Numbered from the stretch's first letter, positions 42,225 through 51,270 are shown. The stretch: 64,000 bases of DNA from CAIXSE01 sp040769125 (GCA_040769125.1 JAXGLO010000001.1:558001-622000); one strand, 5' to 3'. Notes: a model not told the origin generated them from the letters alone. Numbers and translations: made by a program.

Positions 42225-42300
42225 GGGCCGCTAGCTCAGTTGGGAGAGCGCCGCCTTTGCACGGCGGAGGTCAGGGGTTCGACTCCCCTGCGGTCCACCA
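42225..42300 (+). tRNA. tRNA-Ala (anticodon TGC)
   Basis: Acceptor GGGCCGC pairs with GCGGTCC (one G-T pair); D arm GCTCAGTTGGGAGAGC; anticodon stem CCGCC/GGCGG with loop TTTGCAC, anticodon TGC; T arm GGGGTTCGACTCCCC; discriminator A and encoded CCA. A TATACT -10-like hexamer lies at 42206-42211. It is at the left edge of the AT-richer island. Confidence 0.96.
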
Positions 42301-42344
42301 CTCTTCCGACAGCACAGCAGCAGGGGATTTGTGAGCCCCTCGGG

Positions 42345-42790
42345 CTGCCTCGGGCGCCCGCGGATCTTCCGATCGAGCGGACCTGCTGGTCGTTTCCCCA
42401 GATCCGGCGCCGGTGCTCGGTGGGGAAGGCCGCGAAGGCGGTCACGCCGGGTCTCTTGCCAGCTGGCGCCGGGCAGGAGCGCAGGGATCGCCTTCGTGAG
42501 CTCTCGCTGGTCGCCGGTGGTGATCAACTGCAGGCCGGGGGAGGCCGCGGCTGACAAGGTTGCCGAAGAGATTCCGCCAGGCGGCCTCATCCTCGTTCCT
42601 CTGCCTGCCACCGGTGTTGCAAGAGCCAGTCGGGGAAGCAGCAGCCGCTCCTCGGCCTGGTCGCGGCGAACGAGATTGTGCCGGCGCCAGTCTTGAGAGG
42701 TCGCGTCCAGTAGCCGTTGCGGCGGCTCACGCGTTCTGCGCAGGGTGCGCCGGAGGAAGCGCCGCAGAGGGCGTCGGCCGTGACTCCGGG
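42345..42790 (-). mobile_element. Decayed IS256 (Mutator)-family transposase
   Basis: Read on the minus strand in three frames, the remains are collinear with IS256-type transposases: ERVSRRNGYWTRPLKTGAGT with FPDWLLQ, then EAAWRNLFGNLVSRGLP, GLQLITTGDQRELTKAI with LLPGASWQ, and finally VTAFAAFPTEHRRRIW followed by DRKIRGR. Several frameshifts and at least one deletion of roughly 80 codons separate the blocks. No intact terminal inverted repeats were recognised. It lies just right of tRNA-Ala and marks past transposition at the island edge. Confidence 0.8.
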
Positions 42791-42941
42791 TGATGCCTAG
42801 ACCCCCTGTCTCGCCCTCGCATTCATGGGCTTCACCACCCTCGAGGAGGGAGCGTGGTCGCCTCATCTTAACGCGACCACACCGACTCCTAACTAAGTTC
42901 TACGTACACCACCTAGTGGGCGCTGACAGCTGCACTCAGAC

Positions 42942-42956
42942 CATTGACCGTCAATG
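42942..42956. promoter_or_regulatory. 15-bp palindrome upstream of the BMP gene
   Basis: CATTGAC and GTCAATG flank a single C in a perfect inverted repeat, about 155 bp before the lipoprotein gene. A likely operator for a dimeric repressor; the regulator is not in the window. Confidence 0.45.
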
Positions 42957-43112
42957 TCGGGACGTGTTACAGTCTTTCGCATTATTGCGACGACGAGCGC
43001 GGGGGATACGCAATCGCTCTGAGTCGCGGGTATGCGCTCGATACCGCAACAGCGGCAGCGAGCATCAGGGAGGAGGTCTTCGTGACCGAAGATCGCCAGG
43101 AGGAGATGTGAC

Positions 43113-44195
43113 ATGCCCAAAAAGGGAACGAAAGAAGCCAAGCGCGCAGGCGCGGTCAGGATCGGCAGCATCACTCTGTCGTTGCTGATCGCGTTTGCAT
43201 TGGCAGTCGCAGTCCTGCTCTCGGGATGTGGGGGCGAAGAGGCGGCGGACGACTCTGCAGGCACGGGCGACAAGAAGCTCAAGGTGGCGGCGGTCATGAC
43301 GGTACCGCTCGAGGGGCCATGGGGCGGAGTAGTCGACAGCGCCTGCAAGAAGGCGGAAGCGAAAGGCTTGATCGAGTACGCGGCGACCGAGTCGATTCCG
43401 CCGGCTGATTTGGCGAAGGTGTACGCCCAGTATGCCTCCGATGATTATGACCTGATCATCGGTGAGGCGTACGAAGACGAAAAAGGCGTAGCCAAGATAA
43501 CCCAGCAGTTCCCCAATACGCATTTTATTCTAGGGTCAAGCCTGCCATTCGACCCAGAGAAGAAGAACGTTGCCAAGATGGAGACCCATCTGGAGCAAGC
43601 ATCGTATCTCGTCGGCATGGTGGCTGCCGGTCTAACGAAAACAGACAAACTAGGGTTCATCGGTGGGATGTCTATCCCCGAGACCAACTGGAGCGGCAAC
43701 GCTTTCATCGCAGGCGCGCTGTCACTCAACCCCAAGATCAAGTACTCAGCGTCGTACGTTAACAACTTTTACGATCCCCCCAAGACCAAGGAAATGACCC
43801 TTGCTCTTGTTGAGTCTGGCTGCGATATCATTATGTGCGAGCGCATCTATGGGATTGAGGCCGCAGTACAGGCGGGGGCCCTTTGTGGTGGACACCTCGT
43901 CAATCTCCACAAACAATACGCAGATGGTCTTATCGCGTCCGCGGTCTGGAATCTTGAGCCAGTGATTATGGCCGCTATCGAGAAGATCAAGAATGACGAG
44001 TTCATCCCTGAGGATTACTCTGAGAACTACATTACACTGAAATCAGGCGGTCAGAAGTTTGTCTGGTACACGGGCTCAGACAAAAACCTGATTCCGGATG
44101 ACCTGAGGAAGAAAGTAGAAGACGCCAAGCAGAAGATTATCGATGGTACTCTGACCGTCAAGTGCGAATCCGGTATATCTAAAAGCATTAAGTAG
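43113..44195 (+). CDS. BMP-family substrate-binding lipoprotein (nucleoside-type ABC transporter)
   Basis: 360 residues. Signal peptide with lipobox LLSGC, then a periplasmic-binding fold of the basic membrane protein (Bmp/PnrA) family: VMTVPLEGPWGG, YDLIIGEAYED, GFIGGMSIPETNWSGNAFIAG, VWNLEPVIMAAIEKI. BMP proteins bind nucleosides. AGGAGGAG lies just before ATG 43113. First gene of a transporter set with ATPase and two permeases. Its GC content is visibly lower than its flanks. Confidence 0.9.
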   Translation: MPKKGTKEAKRAGAVRIGSITLSLLIAFALAVAVLLSGCGGEEAADDSAGTGDKKLKVAAVMTVPLEGPWGGVVDSACKKAEAKGLIEYAATESIPPADLAKVYAQYASDDYDLIIGEAYEDEKGVAKITQQFPNTHFILGSSLPFDPEKKNVAKMETHLEQASYLVGMVAAGLTKTDKLGFIGGMSIPETNWSGNAFIAGALSLNPKIKYSASYVNNFYDPPKTKEMTLALVESGCDIIMCERIYGIEAAVQAGALCGGHLVNLHKQYADGLIASAVWNLEPVIMAAIEKIKNDEFIPEDYSENYITLKSGGQKFVWYTGSDKNLIPDDLRKKVEDAKQKIIDGTLTVKCESGISKSIK

Positions 44196-44200
44196 TTAAT

Positions 44201-44242
44201 GGGTGAGGGTGGCATGGGCAGTGCCCAGGGCCACCCTCACCC
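44201..44242 (+). terminator. Hairpin after the BMP lipoprotein gene
   Basis: A 13-bp perfect stem (GGGTGAGGGTGGC and its complement) 5 bp after the stop, followed by TCCTTATCTC. A partial terminator would keep the binding protein more abundant than the membrane parts, as is common in ABC operons. Confidence 0.65.
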
Positions 44243-44375
44243 TCCTTATCTCACCTACAGTCAGCAGTTCCGTGCACTGCACTACACTGTTTGCGGAGAG
44301 GGAGGTATGTGTGAAGGGGAGTAGTAAGGTTGATGCCGAAATTGGCCAACGGCCAGCTCCGACGATAGGATCGAC

Positions 44376-45953
44376 GTGAATTCCGCATCAGTTAATGCGC
44401 CTAATAGAGCTACCAATGCGCCTAATAGAGCTACCGGTGACCTCGCCCTGGATATGGTGGGGATTACCAAGCGGTTCGGGTCATTTGTGGCGAATGATAA
44501 TGTTGACCTCCAGCTCCATAGTGGTGAGGTCCTTGCCCTGTTGGGCGAGAATGGGGCCGGTAAGACCACTTTGATGAACTGCCTTTTCGGGCACTATGTG
44601 GCCGATGAAGGGTCAATCAAGATATTCGGTGAAGACTTGGAGTTGGGTTCACCGCGGGCCGCATTTGCGCGTGGCGTCAGCATGGTTCACCAGCATTTCG
44701 CCTTGGTCGAGAACCATACGGTGCTCGAGAACATGATGCTGGGAAGTGAGTCCCTGTGGGGCTTGCGGCAGGACAGAGACGGTTGGCGTCGGCGTATCGC
44801 AGAGGTGGGAGAAAAGTTCGGGCTAGAGGTGGATCCAGACGCGTTCGTGGGTTCGCTTACGGTTGGAGAACGTCAGCGCGTTGAGATCGCGAAGGCCGTC
44901 AGCCATGACAGCCGGATATTGATCCTCGACGAGCCGACAGCGGTCCTGACGCCTCTGGAGGTTGAGGGGCTCTTCGACTTCGTTCGCGACTACGTGAAGG
45001 CGGGAAACTCGGTCATCATCATCTCGCATAAGCTGGGCGAACCGATGTCGGTCAGCAACCGCATCCAGGTGCTTCGTCACGGCAAGACAACGGCCGTCGT
45101 GAACACTGCGGAAACAAACACCGCGGAAGTTGCTGCCTTCATGATCGGTCGTGTTCTCAAGCCTGCGGAGAAGATCAAGACAACTGTTGGTAAGCCCGTT
45201 ATCGAGCTGAAGAATGTAACGATTGAGGATAAGGGGGAGATTCGACCGCTCCTCGACGACGTGTCGCTCGTGGTTCACGAGGGTGAGATCCTGGGCGTAG
45301 CCGGCGTGTCCGGAAACGGTCAGCGCCCCCTTGCCGAGCTGCTTTGCGGAGTGCGTCATCATACCAGCGGTGAGTTCAAGCTCTTTGGTGAGACTATCGA
45401 GAAGCGTCTGTGTCCCTGGGAACTTGCCCATCGGGGCGTTGCGCGCGTCCCAGAGGATCGCCTGGGTTCCGGTCTGAGCCCAACACAGGCAATCTGGGAA
45501 AACATGATCACCTACGACTACGCCTCCAAGTTCAGTAAAGCGGGCATGCTTAACTTCGGGGCTATTCGCTCACACACTGAGCGACTGTTGAAGGATTACG
45601 ATGTTGCAGCTCAGGGGTGGCGGTCCGAAACAAGGCAGTTGTCGGGAGGCAACATCCAGAAGGTGATCTTGGCGAGAGAGCTCGATAGAGACGTCAAGCT
45701 CATTGTTGCGAGCCAGCCTACGCGAGGCCTTGACGTCGGTGCGCAGCACCACACGTACGAGCGCTTTCTGGAGGCGCAGAAGAATGGCGCCGGAGTTGTA
45801 CTCGTTTCTGAAGACCTCGACGAGATCCTTCTCTTGTCTGACCGTATCGCCGTGCTCTTCCAGGGCCGCATCATGACAATCGTCGATGCGGCAGAAGCAA
45901 CCGCGGAGATGCTGGGACTCTATATGGCCGGCGAAGGGCCTCAGGCCGCCTGA
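44376..45953 (+). CDS. Nucleoside-type ABC transporter double ATPase
   Basis: 525 residues with two ATPase domains, as in RbsA/NupO-type transporters. The first has Walker A GENGAGKTT, Q-loop VHQHFALVEN, signature LTVGERQRVEI and Walker B ILILDEPTAVLT. The second is degenerate in the P-loop (VSGNGQRPLAE) but keeps LSGGNIQKV and SQPTRGLDVG. GTG 44376 start. The first 20 residues contain a duplicated seven-residue repeat (NAPNRAT). It energises the two permeases downstream. Confidence 0.93.
   Translation: MNSASVNAPNRATNAPNRATGDLALDMVGITKRFGSFVANDNVDLQLHSGEVLALLGENGAGKTTLMNCLFGHYVADEGSIKIFGEDLELGSPRAAFARGVSMVHQHFALVENHTVLENMMLGSESLWGLRQDRDGWRRRIAEVGEKFGLEVDPDAFVGSLTVGERQRVEIAKAVSHDSRILILDEPTAVLTPLEVEGLFDFVRDYVKAGNSVIIISHKLGEPMSVSNRIQVLRHGKTTAVVNTAETNTAEVAAFMIGRVLKPAEKIKTTVGKPVIELKNVTIEDKGEIRPLLDDVSLVVHEGEILGVAGVSGNGQRPLAELLCGVRHHTSGEFKLFGETIEKRLCPWELAHRGVARVPEDRLGSGLSPTQAIWENMITYDYASKFSKAGMLNFGAIRSHTERLLKDYDVAAQGWRSETRQLSGGNIQKVILARELDRDVKLIVASQPTRGLDVGAQHHTYERFLEAQKNGAGVVLVSEDLDEILLLSDRIAVLFQGRIMTIVDAAEATAEMLGLYMAGEGPQAA
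44394..44435 (+). repeat. Two-copy 21-bp in-frame tandem duplication
   Basis: Two perfect 21-bp units (44394-44414, 44415-44435) near the start of the ATPase gene add seven residues to its N-terminus. Slipped-strand duplication is the simple explanation. Confidence 0.9.
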
Positions 45954-46096
45954 TAGGGGTACTGTCATACCTCGCAGCAGTATAAACCGTATACAGTGAA
46001 AGGATGCTGTGGCAGAAAGATTCCATAAGTCTGCGCGGCGCCTGAGCCTCGAGACGGTCTCTGAGGGTAACTGTCCGTCAGTTGGGAGAGTCAAGA

Positions 46097-47143
46097 GTGT
46101 ATCTTGAACAAAGGGAGCATAGTAGTCGAGTATGGTTGGTCATCTCCCCAGCCGTCGCCGTTATTGGGGCTTTGGCCGCCACGTCAATACTGATCCTATG
46201 GGCCGGTGCACCTCTTGGGCGCGCTCTTGCGGCCATGCTGGACGGGGCATTTGGCTCGAAGTTTGCCGTCTTTGAGACACTAGCCGCAGCCACACCCCTT
46301 ATCTTCACTGGATTGGCCATTGCAGTGGCATTCAGTGCGAAGCTGTACAATATTGGGGGTGAAGGCCAATTCTACGCCGGGGCTATTGTCGCAACATTCA
46401 TTGGCACGGGGGCCGTAGAAGGGTGGCCACCTATTGTAGTCATCGGGCTGATGATTATTGCTGGCGCTCTCGCCGGCGGAGCGCTGCTACTGGGACCGGC
46501 CTTCCTTAAGGTCAAATTAGGTGTTGATGAGGTAGTCACCACGCTGCTTCTTAACTTCATTATGCTGCAAGCGGCGGTCTATCTGGTGACAGGGCCCTTA
46601 CGACATCCTTACGCCCCAGCCGTTTCGATTGATATCAAGGAATCAGCGATGCTCCCGCTGCTGGGAGACGTAACGCGTCTTCATTGGGGCTTTTTCATAG
46701 CAATTGCAGCAGCAGTGATTGTGTGGCTGCTCATGCAGCGGAGTACTCTAGGGTACGAAATTAAAGCCGTTGGCTTTAGCGACAAGGCTTCACGATTCGC
46801 GGGTATTGGAATAACTCGCACAATCGTCCTTACGGCCTTGGTTTCTGGTGGGCTGGCAGGTTTGGCCGGGGTGATTCAGCTTTGCGGGCTGGAGCACCAT
46901 CTCTCTGCTAACCTTTCCCAAAACTGTGGCTATGCTGGCATCGTTGTGGCACTGATGGCACGCATGCACCCGATCGGTGTGATTGCAAGCGGTATATTCT
47001 TCGCGGCCATTGCGATGGGCTCAGACAACATGAGCCGTTCCTTCGGCGTGCCTACGTATTTGTCTGACGTGGTACAAGCAGTTGCCCTTCTCCTCATGCT
47101 AGCCACGCTTCTTCTGGTCGAGTACCGACCTAGGAAAGGTTGA
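46097..47143 (+). CDS. Nucleoside-type ABC transporter permease, first
   Basis: 348 residues from GTG 46097 (GGGAG about 9 nt upstream; TTG 46082 is an alternative). Eight or more hydrophobic segments and the BPD_transp_2 landmarks FNIGGEG-like YNIGGEGQFYAG, VVTTLLLNF and GYEIKAVGF. It forms the channel with the next permease. A 143-bp gap after the ATPase gene contains no supported gene. Confidence 0.92.
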   Translation: MYLEQREHSSRVWLVISPAVAVIGALAATSILILWAGAPLGRALAAMLDGAFGSKFAVFETLAAATPLIFTGLAIAVAFSAKLYNIGGEGQFYAGAIVATFIGTGAVEGWPPIVVIGLMIIAGALAGGALLLGPAFLKVKLGVDEVVTTLLLNFIMLQAAVYLVTGPLRHPYAPAVSIDIKESAMLPLLGDVTRLHWGFFIAIAAAVIVWLLMQRSTLGYEIKAVGFSDKASRFAGIGITRTIVLTALVSGGLAGLAGVIQLCGLEHHLSANLSQNCGYAGIVVALMARMHPIGVIASGIFFAAIAMGSDNMSRSFGVPTYLSDVVQAVALLLMLATLLLVEYRPRKG

Positions 47144-47146
47144 CGA

Positions 47147-48109
47147 ATGGATCTGTTAAGCGAGATTGGCGGACTCTTCGCCCAGCAAGGGCTCTACGAA
47201 GCAACGCTGCGGATCTCAGTTGTCTTCGTTCTGGGGGGAATGGGAGAGCTCATTTGCGAACGCGCTGGCGTCATGAATCTCTCGATCGAAGGCACCATGG
47301 TGTTCGGTGCCTTGAGCGGATTCATGGTGGTTGAAGCAGGAGCAAGCCTTTGGGTTGGGTTAATCGTCGCAGCTTTGGCGGGAGCCATCGCAGGATTAGT
47401 GCATGGCTTCTTTACCGTGACACTGGGGCTTAACCAGCACGTTACTGGCATTGCGCTTACCTTCTTCTGGACTGGTATTTCGTTCTTCATATTCAGGGTT
47501 ATGACCCAGACCGCTGACTTCGCGGTCGAGTTGGTCAAAATTGATCCGTTTCATCCCTGGGCAATACCCGTTCTGTCGTCGATCCCAGTCCTCGGCAATA
47601 TTCTCTTTAATTTGACACCAATAGCATATGCCGCACTTCCAGCGCTCATTGTTCTTACGTACTTTGTCTATAGAACCCCCTTGGGCCTGGCCCTCCGGAG
47701 CGCGGGGGAGAATCCGTTCTGCCTGGATAGCGTCGGCATCAATGTGTGGCGGCTACGAATCGGAGCAGTCGTCGTCGGAAGCGCGCTCATGGGGCTCGGC
47801 GGGGCTTATTTGTCGACGTCGTACTTCAATGAGTTCACCACAGGAATCGTCGCTGGGCGAGGCTGGATTTGTATCGTCCTCGTGATCTTCGCCAAGTGGA
47901 TTCCCTGGAGACTGGCTCTCGGCGCTGTGCTGTTTGGTCTGGTTGAGGCTTTCGCGCTGCGTGTCGACATCCTCGGAACCTCTGTTCCTAGCCAGGTGTT
48001 CTTCGTGCTTCCGTATGTGTTCACGATGATCATCCTGATTCTTGCTTCTCGTCGCCAGCAGAATCCGCAGGCCATGCTTATTCCGTTCAGAAAAGGGGAT
48101 AAGGTTTAA
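47147..48109 (+). CDS. Nucleoside-type ABC transporter permease, second
   Basis: 320 residues. BPD_transp_2 permease with GELICERAGVMNLSIEGTM, GLNQHVTGIALTFF, GLALRSAGENP and GGAYLSTSYFNEFTTGIVAGRGWICI. It begins 3 bp after the first permease, so it is coupled to it. Together with the BMP lipoprotein and the ATPase it completes a nucleoside importer (BmpA/NupQ-like). Confidence 0.93.
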   Translation: MDLLSEIGGLFAQQGLYEATLRISVVFVLGGMGELICERAGVMNLSIEGTMVFGALSGFMVVEAGASLWVGLIVAALAGAIAGLVHGFFTVTLGLNQHVTGIALTFFWTGISFFIFRVMTQTADFAVELVKIDPFHPWAIPVLSSIPVLGNILFNLTPIAYAALPALIVLTYFVYRTPLGLALRSAGENPFCLDSVGINVWRLRIGAVVVGSALMGLGGAYLSTSYFNEFTTGIVAGRGWICIVLVIFAKWIPWRLALGAVLFGLVEAFALRVDILGTSVPSQVFFVLPYVFTMIILILASRRQQNPQAMLIPFRKGDKV

Positions 48110-48141
48110 GCAGGTTTTGGCTCGACGTAGTTGTTGGCGGG

Positions 48142-48176
48142 ATGCAGGAGGGGCGCCTACGGCGCCCCTCCTGCAT
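48142..48176 (+). terminator. Terminator of the BMP transporter unit
   Basis: A 16-bp perfect stem (ATGCAGGAGGGGCGCC at 48142-48157 and its complement at 48161-48176) with a TAC loop, followed by TTCATG. It ends the island genes; GC content rises again downstream. Confidence 0.75.
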
Positions 48177-48517
48177 TTCATGCCTCCTCCTGTAGTTGCT
48201 GAGGCTGGTGCTGGCGCGTGGATCACGCCCAGGTAGCTGAGCACGAGCGCCTGGCGTGGGCGATGCGCGTCGTACCCTAGATCCACAGTTTGATTGCAGA
48301 TCGCGCCTCGCGGTAGCCCGCGGAGCTGTGTCGCTCACCGCAGTCACGCCGAGCGGGCGCGAGAGCTGGATGAGCGCCGGTTCGCTCGCCAGGCTCACGC
48401 CGGCGACTCTGAGTGGGCTAGCGGGCCCGTCCGGCGGCGTTTTGCCGTCGCGGCCGAGGGGTATTTCCCATCCACAGTGCCCACTTCGTGATGAGGTGCG
48501 CCGGGAGGGGGGGTCAG
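48177..48517. other. Intergenic stretch with no supported gene
   Basis: The frames here lack ribosome sites and resemble no family. It probably carries the promoter of the STAS gene. I looked for a copy of the tRNA-Ala 3' end as an att site and did not find one. Confidence 0.5.
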
Positions 48518-48904
48518 ATGAGCGCCGGGCAGTACGCCGTCGACGTTCTCACCGCCGATGGCATCACCATCGTCGACCTCGAGGGAGATATCGATTTCGA
48601 GTCGGGGGCTTCCGAGTTCAAGGCGGTGATGAGCCGGGAGATCGACGCCGGCGAGCATCATCTCGTCGTCGATCTGACACGAGTGGATCTCATGGACTCC
48701 ACTGGGCTGGGTGTTCTCGTGCGCAGCGAGCAGCGGCTGCGCCGGCTGGGCGGCTCGCTGGCCGTCATCTGCGGCGATCGGCTCCACCGGATCTTTACGA
48801 TCACCGGCCTGTGCGACGTCATGGGTATCCACGGCACGCGCATCGAGGCGCTGCAGGAGATGCGGCGGAGCAAGGACGCCGCTGGAGCGCCGCCGGTGGC
48901 CTGA
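48518..48904 (+). CDS. STAS-domain anti-sigma factor antagonist (RsbV/SpoIIAA-like)
   Basis: 128 residues from ATG 48518 after GGGAGG. The phosphorylatable serine lies in VDLMDSTGLGVLV, the hallmark of SpoIIAA/RsbV. In partner switching, unphosphorylated antagonist binds the anti-sigma kinase and frees a sigma factor. The next gene encodes a kinase-phosphatase fusion able to phosphorylate or dephosphorylate it. An ECF sigma gene lies 4 kb away, but partner switches usually serve sigma-B or F types. Confidence 0.9.
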   Translation: MSAGQYAVDVLTADGITIVDLEGDIDFESGASEFKAVMSREIDAGEHHLVVDLTRVDLMDSTGLGVLVRSEQRLRRLGGSLAVICGDRLHRIFTITGLCDVMGIHGTRIEALQEMRRSKDAAGAPPVA

Positions 48905-49077
48905 ACCGTGGCTCGTCGTGCGATACGCGGCGAGAGTCCTCTCCTGAGTTCGGTGCGCTGCCGGTTACACGTCGTCATGTTGTGGCTAGAGATATGTGGG
49001 GCACATAATAATCAGGGTGGAGTGATTCCGCCCCGCGCTACCGATCCAGCCTCCTGAATCGCCGAAGAGGAACGCGT

Positions 49078-51183
49078 GTGTCGCAGCCGATCATGAACCT
49101 GTCGCTGGCCCCGCCCGCACTGCGTTTCTCCGTGGCTCTTGAGCCCTCGCATCTCCTGCGCGCCCGCGAGCGCCTGCGCGACTACCTGCGCCTCGTCTGC
49201 GCCGACGAGGAGCTGGCCGAGGACGTCGTTCTCTGCCTGGAGGAGGCGTGCACGAACGTCATCCGCCACAGCGGTGCTCTCGACGAGATGCAGATCGTGC
49301 TGTACCTCGAGGGCGACGACCTTGTCGCCACGGTGACCGACCGAGGCCAAGGCTTCGACACCAGCAGCTTCGATCCCCTCGTGGTTCCCGACCCAATGGG
49401 GTGCGGCGGGCGAGGCCTGTTCATCATCGCCCGGATCATGGATGAAATGAGCCTGCACGCTGATGCTGGGCTCAGGGTGCGCATGGTCAAGCGCGCCGTT
49501 CGGCGTCGCGAAGACGAAGGCTGCCGCGGCGAGCATACCGGCGGCGACCCGGCAGTCGAGGGGGTTGGGCGCGAGGCGCGGCTGTGGGCGCTGCTTGAGG
49601 ATCTTGACGAGGGCTTCTACGCTCTCGACTGGGAGTATCGCTACGTCTACGTCAATCGCGCGGGACTCCAGCTGCTCGCCAAGTCCCGCGACGAGCTGCT
49701 CGGCCGCACTTGGCGGGAGCTTTGGCCGAAGATCGTCGGGACGGAGTTCGACCGCCGGTGCCGGGAGGCCATGGAGCTGGGGCGGCCGAGCGTGTTCGAG
49801 TGGCGGTCGCTCGCCACGGGTGATTGGCTTGAGGTCCGCGTCCTGCCCACACCCACGGGCATCACCGTGTACGGTCGCAAGATCAACGAGCGCAAGGCTC
49901 GGGAGGAGGAACGCGAGCGTCTCATCTCCGACCTGCGAGTGCAGCGCGCGGAGCTGGAAGCGCGGGCCGGCGAGATGGCGCGGAGGGCTGAGCTGGCGGA
50001 GGCGCTCGACGCCATCCACCGCCTGATGTACTCCACGCCCGACATCAACGACGTGATGGAGGAGGCCCTGCAGCTGGCCGTCGAGGCCGTTGGCGTCGAC
50101 GCGGGCGCCGTCGAGTTCCGGCAGGCGGGCATGTGGGTCGTGCGCCACCAGTACGGTTTTCCGGACGACGTCGTCGGGGCGTGTGCCACGGACGAAGAGA
50201 GGCCCAACGCTGCGCGGGCGAGCCGGCGCATGGAGCCCTTCGCGATCGTCGACATGGCCGCCGATCCGGTCCTCAACGTGGGCTTCGTTCGCGCTCAGGG
50301 GCTGCGCTCGGCGCTCGGGGTGCGCCTTGCCCCGCGAGGCGACGCCATCGGTTGCCTCCTGCTGTACGGCAGGACTCCTCGCGAGTTCACGGCGGCCGAG
50401 CTCGACTTCGGCCGGAAGCTGGGCGCCGGAATCGCGCTCGCGCTCGAGAACGCAGGCCTCGACGCCGCGCAACGGCGTATCGCGACTGCCCTCCAGGAGA
50501 GATTCCTCCATTCCGTGCCGGAGGTCGCGGGGGTTGAGCTCGGCGCGGTTTGGCGGGCGGCCTGCGAACCGGAGCGTGTCGGCGGCGACTTCAGCGACGT
50601 ATTCGAGCTTGCCGACGGCAGAGTCGCCCTGGTGGTGGGCGACGTTGCCGGCAAAGGCATCCAGGCGACCGGGCTGAGTGAGACAGTGCGCAGCACCGTC
50701 CGCGCCTTCGCCGCCGCCGAACCCTCGCCGGCCTCGATCCTCACCCGCACCAACGATCTGCTGCTTCACCACCATCATGACTGGTCTCCTGTCACGGCTC
50801 TCGTCGCCGTGCTCGACCCATGCACTGGGGAAACCCGGTACGCGAGCGCCGGGCATCCTGCGCCGGTTCATATGAGCTCCGGTCGCTGTGGCGTGGTCGA
50901 AGTCGAGTACGGTTTCCCTCTCAACAGCTTCCCGAAGCGCTACGCCGAGGGGAGCCTGACGCTGCTTGGCGACGACTGCCTGCTGCTCTACACCGACGGC
51001 GTCACCGAGGCGCGCCGCGAAGAGCAGGAGTTCGGCGAGGAGCGTCTCGTGCTGCTGGCCGAGCGGCTTCGCGAGCGCTCGGCGCAGGCGATCGCCGACG
51101 GTGTGTGCGCCGCGGCGCTCGAGTACGCCGACCGTCTGCGCGACGACCTCCAGATAGTCTGCGTGCGCCTCGCTTCGTCGTAG
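49078..51183 (+). CDS. RsbW-like kinase fused to PAS, GAF and SpoIIE (PP2C) phosphatase domains
   Basis: 701 residues. N-terminal HATPase of the RsbW/SpoIIAB type (about 15-140; EEACTNVIRHSG, VTDRGQGFD, GRGLFIIARIMD), a PAS domain (about 170-275; EGFYALDWEYRYVYVNRAG), a coiled linker, a GAF domain (about 315-460) and a SpoIIE phosphatase (about 480-700; ERVGGDFSDVFEL, GDVAGKG, ASAGHPAP, LLLYTDGVTEAR). It has opposing kinase and phosphatase modules in one chain, a sensor-switch for the STAS protein upstream. GTG 49078. Confidence 0.92.
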   Translation: MSQPIMNLSLAPPALRFSVALEPSHLLRARERLRDYLRLVCADEELAEDVVLCLEEACTNVIRHSGALDEMQIVLYLEGDDLVATVTDRGQGFDTSSFDPLVVPDPMGCGGRGLFIIARIMDEMSLHADAGLRVRMVKRAVRRREDEGCRGEHTGGDPAVEGVGREARLWALLEDLDEGFYALDWEYRYVYVNRAGLQLLAKSRDELLGRTWRELWPKIVGTEFDRRCREAMELGRPSVFEWRSLATGDWLEVRVLPTPTGITVYGRKINERKAREEERERLISDLRVQRAELEARAGEMARRAELAEALDAIHRLMYSTPDINDVMEEALQLAVEAVGVDAGAVEFRQAGMWVVRHQYGFPDDVVGACATDEERPNAARASRRMEPFAIVDMAADPVLNVGFVRAQGLRSALGVRLAPRGDAIGCLLLYGRTPREFTAAELDFGRKLGAGIALALENAGLDAAQRRIATALQERFLHSVPEVAGVELGAVWRAACEPERVGGDFSDVFELADGRVALVVGDVAGKGIQATGLSETVRSTVRAFAAAEPSPASILTRTNDLLLHHHHDWSPVTALVAVLDPCTGETRYASAGHPAPVHMSSGRCGVVEVEYGFPLNSFPKRYAEGSLTLLGDDCLLLYTDGVTEARREEQEFGEERLVLLAERLRERSAQAIADGVCAAALEYADRLRDDLQIVCVRLASS

Positions 51184-51201
51184 GCGGAAGCGAGGCGGCG
51201 C

Positions 51202-51270
51202 GGCGCCGGCGCGGAAAGAGGGAGGCGCCGGCGCGGAAAGACGGGGGCGCCGGTGCGGCAAGGCGAAGCG
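51202..51270 (+). repeat. Three imperfect 22-24-bp tandem repeats
   Basis: Units share GGCGCCGGCGCGGAAAGA (third copy GGCGCCGGTGCGGCAAGG). They lie between the SpoIIE gene stop and the small membrane protein gene. A structured 3' region is likely; GGCGCCGGCGCC-type cores are self-complementary. Confidence 0.75.

Noticed and set aside
42231..42866. 211-codon minus-strand open frame overlapping tRNA-Ala
   Set aside because: It crosses the tRNA and mixes frames; the real content is a broken IS256 transposase read in several frames.
48256..49008. 250-codon open frame over the STAS gene
   Set aside because: It lies in another frame of a clear STAS protein and has no ribosome site or similarity.
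42225..49077. att-site duplication of the tRNA-Ala 3' end marking the island's right border
   Set aside because: I searched by eye for the T-arm/acceptor sequence after the transporter genes and saw no copy; no integrase gene is present either.
49012..51261. 749-codon open frame antisense to the RsbW-SpoIIE gene
   Set aside because: High GC makes the opposite strand open; the translation is His/Arg/Asp-rich without domains, while the sense frame has four recognisable domains.
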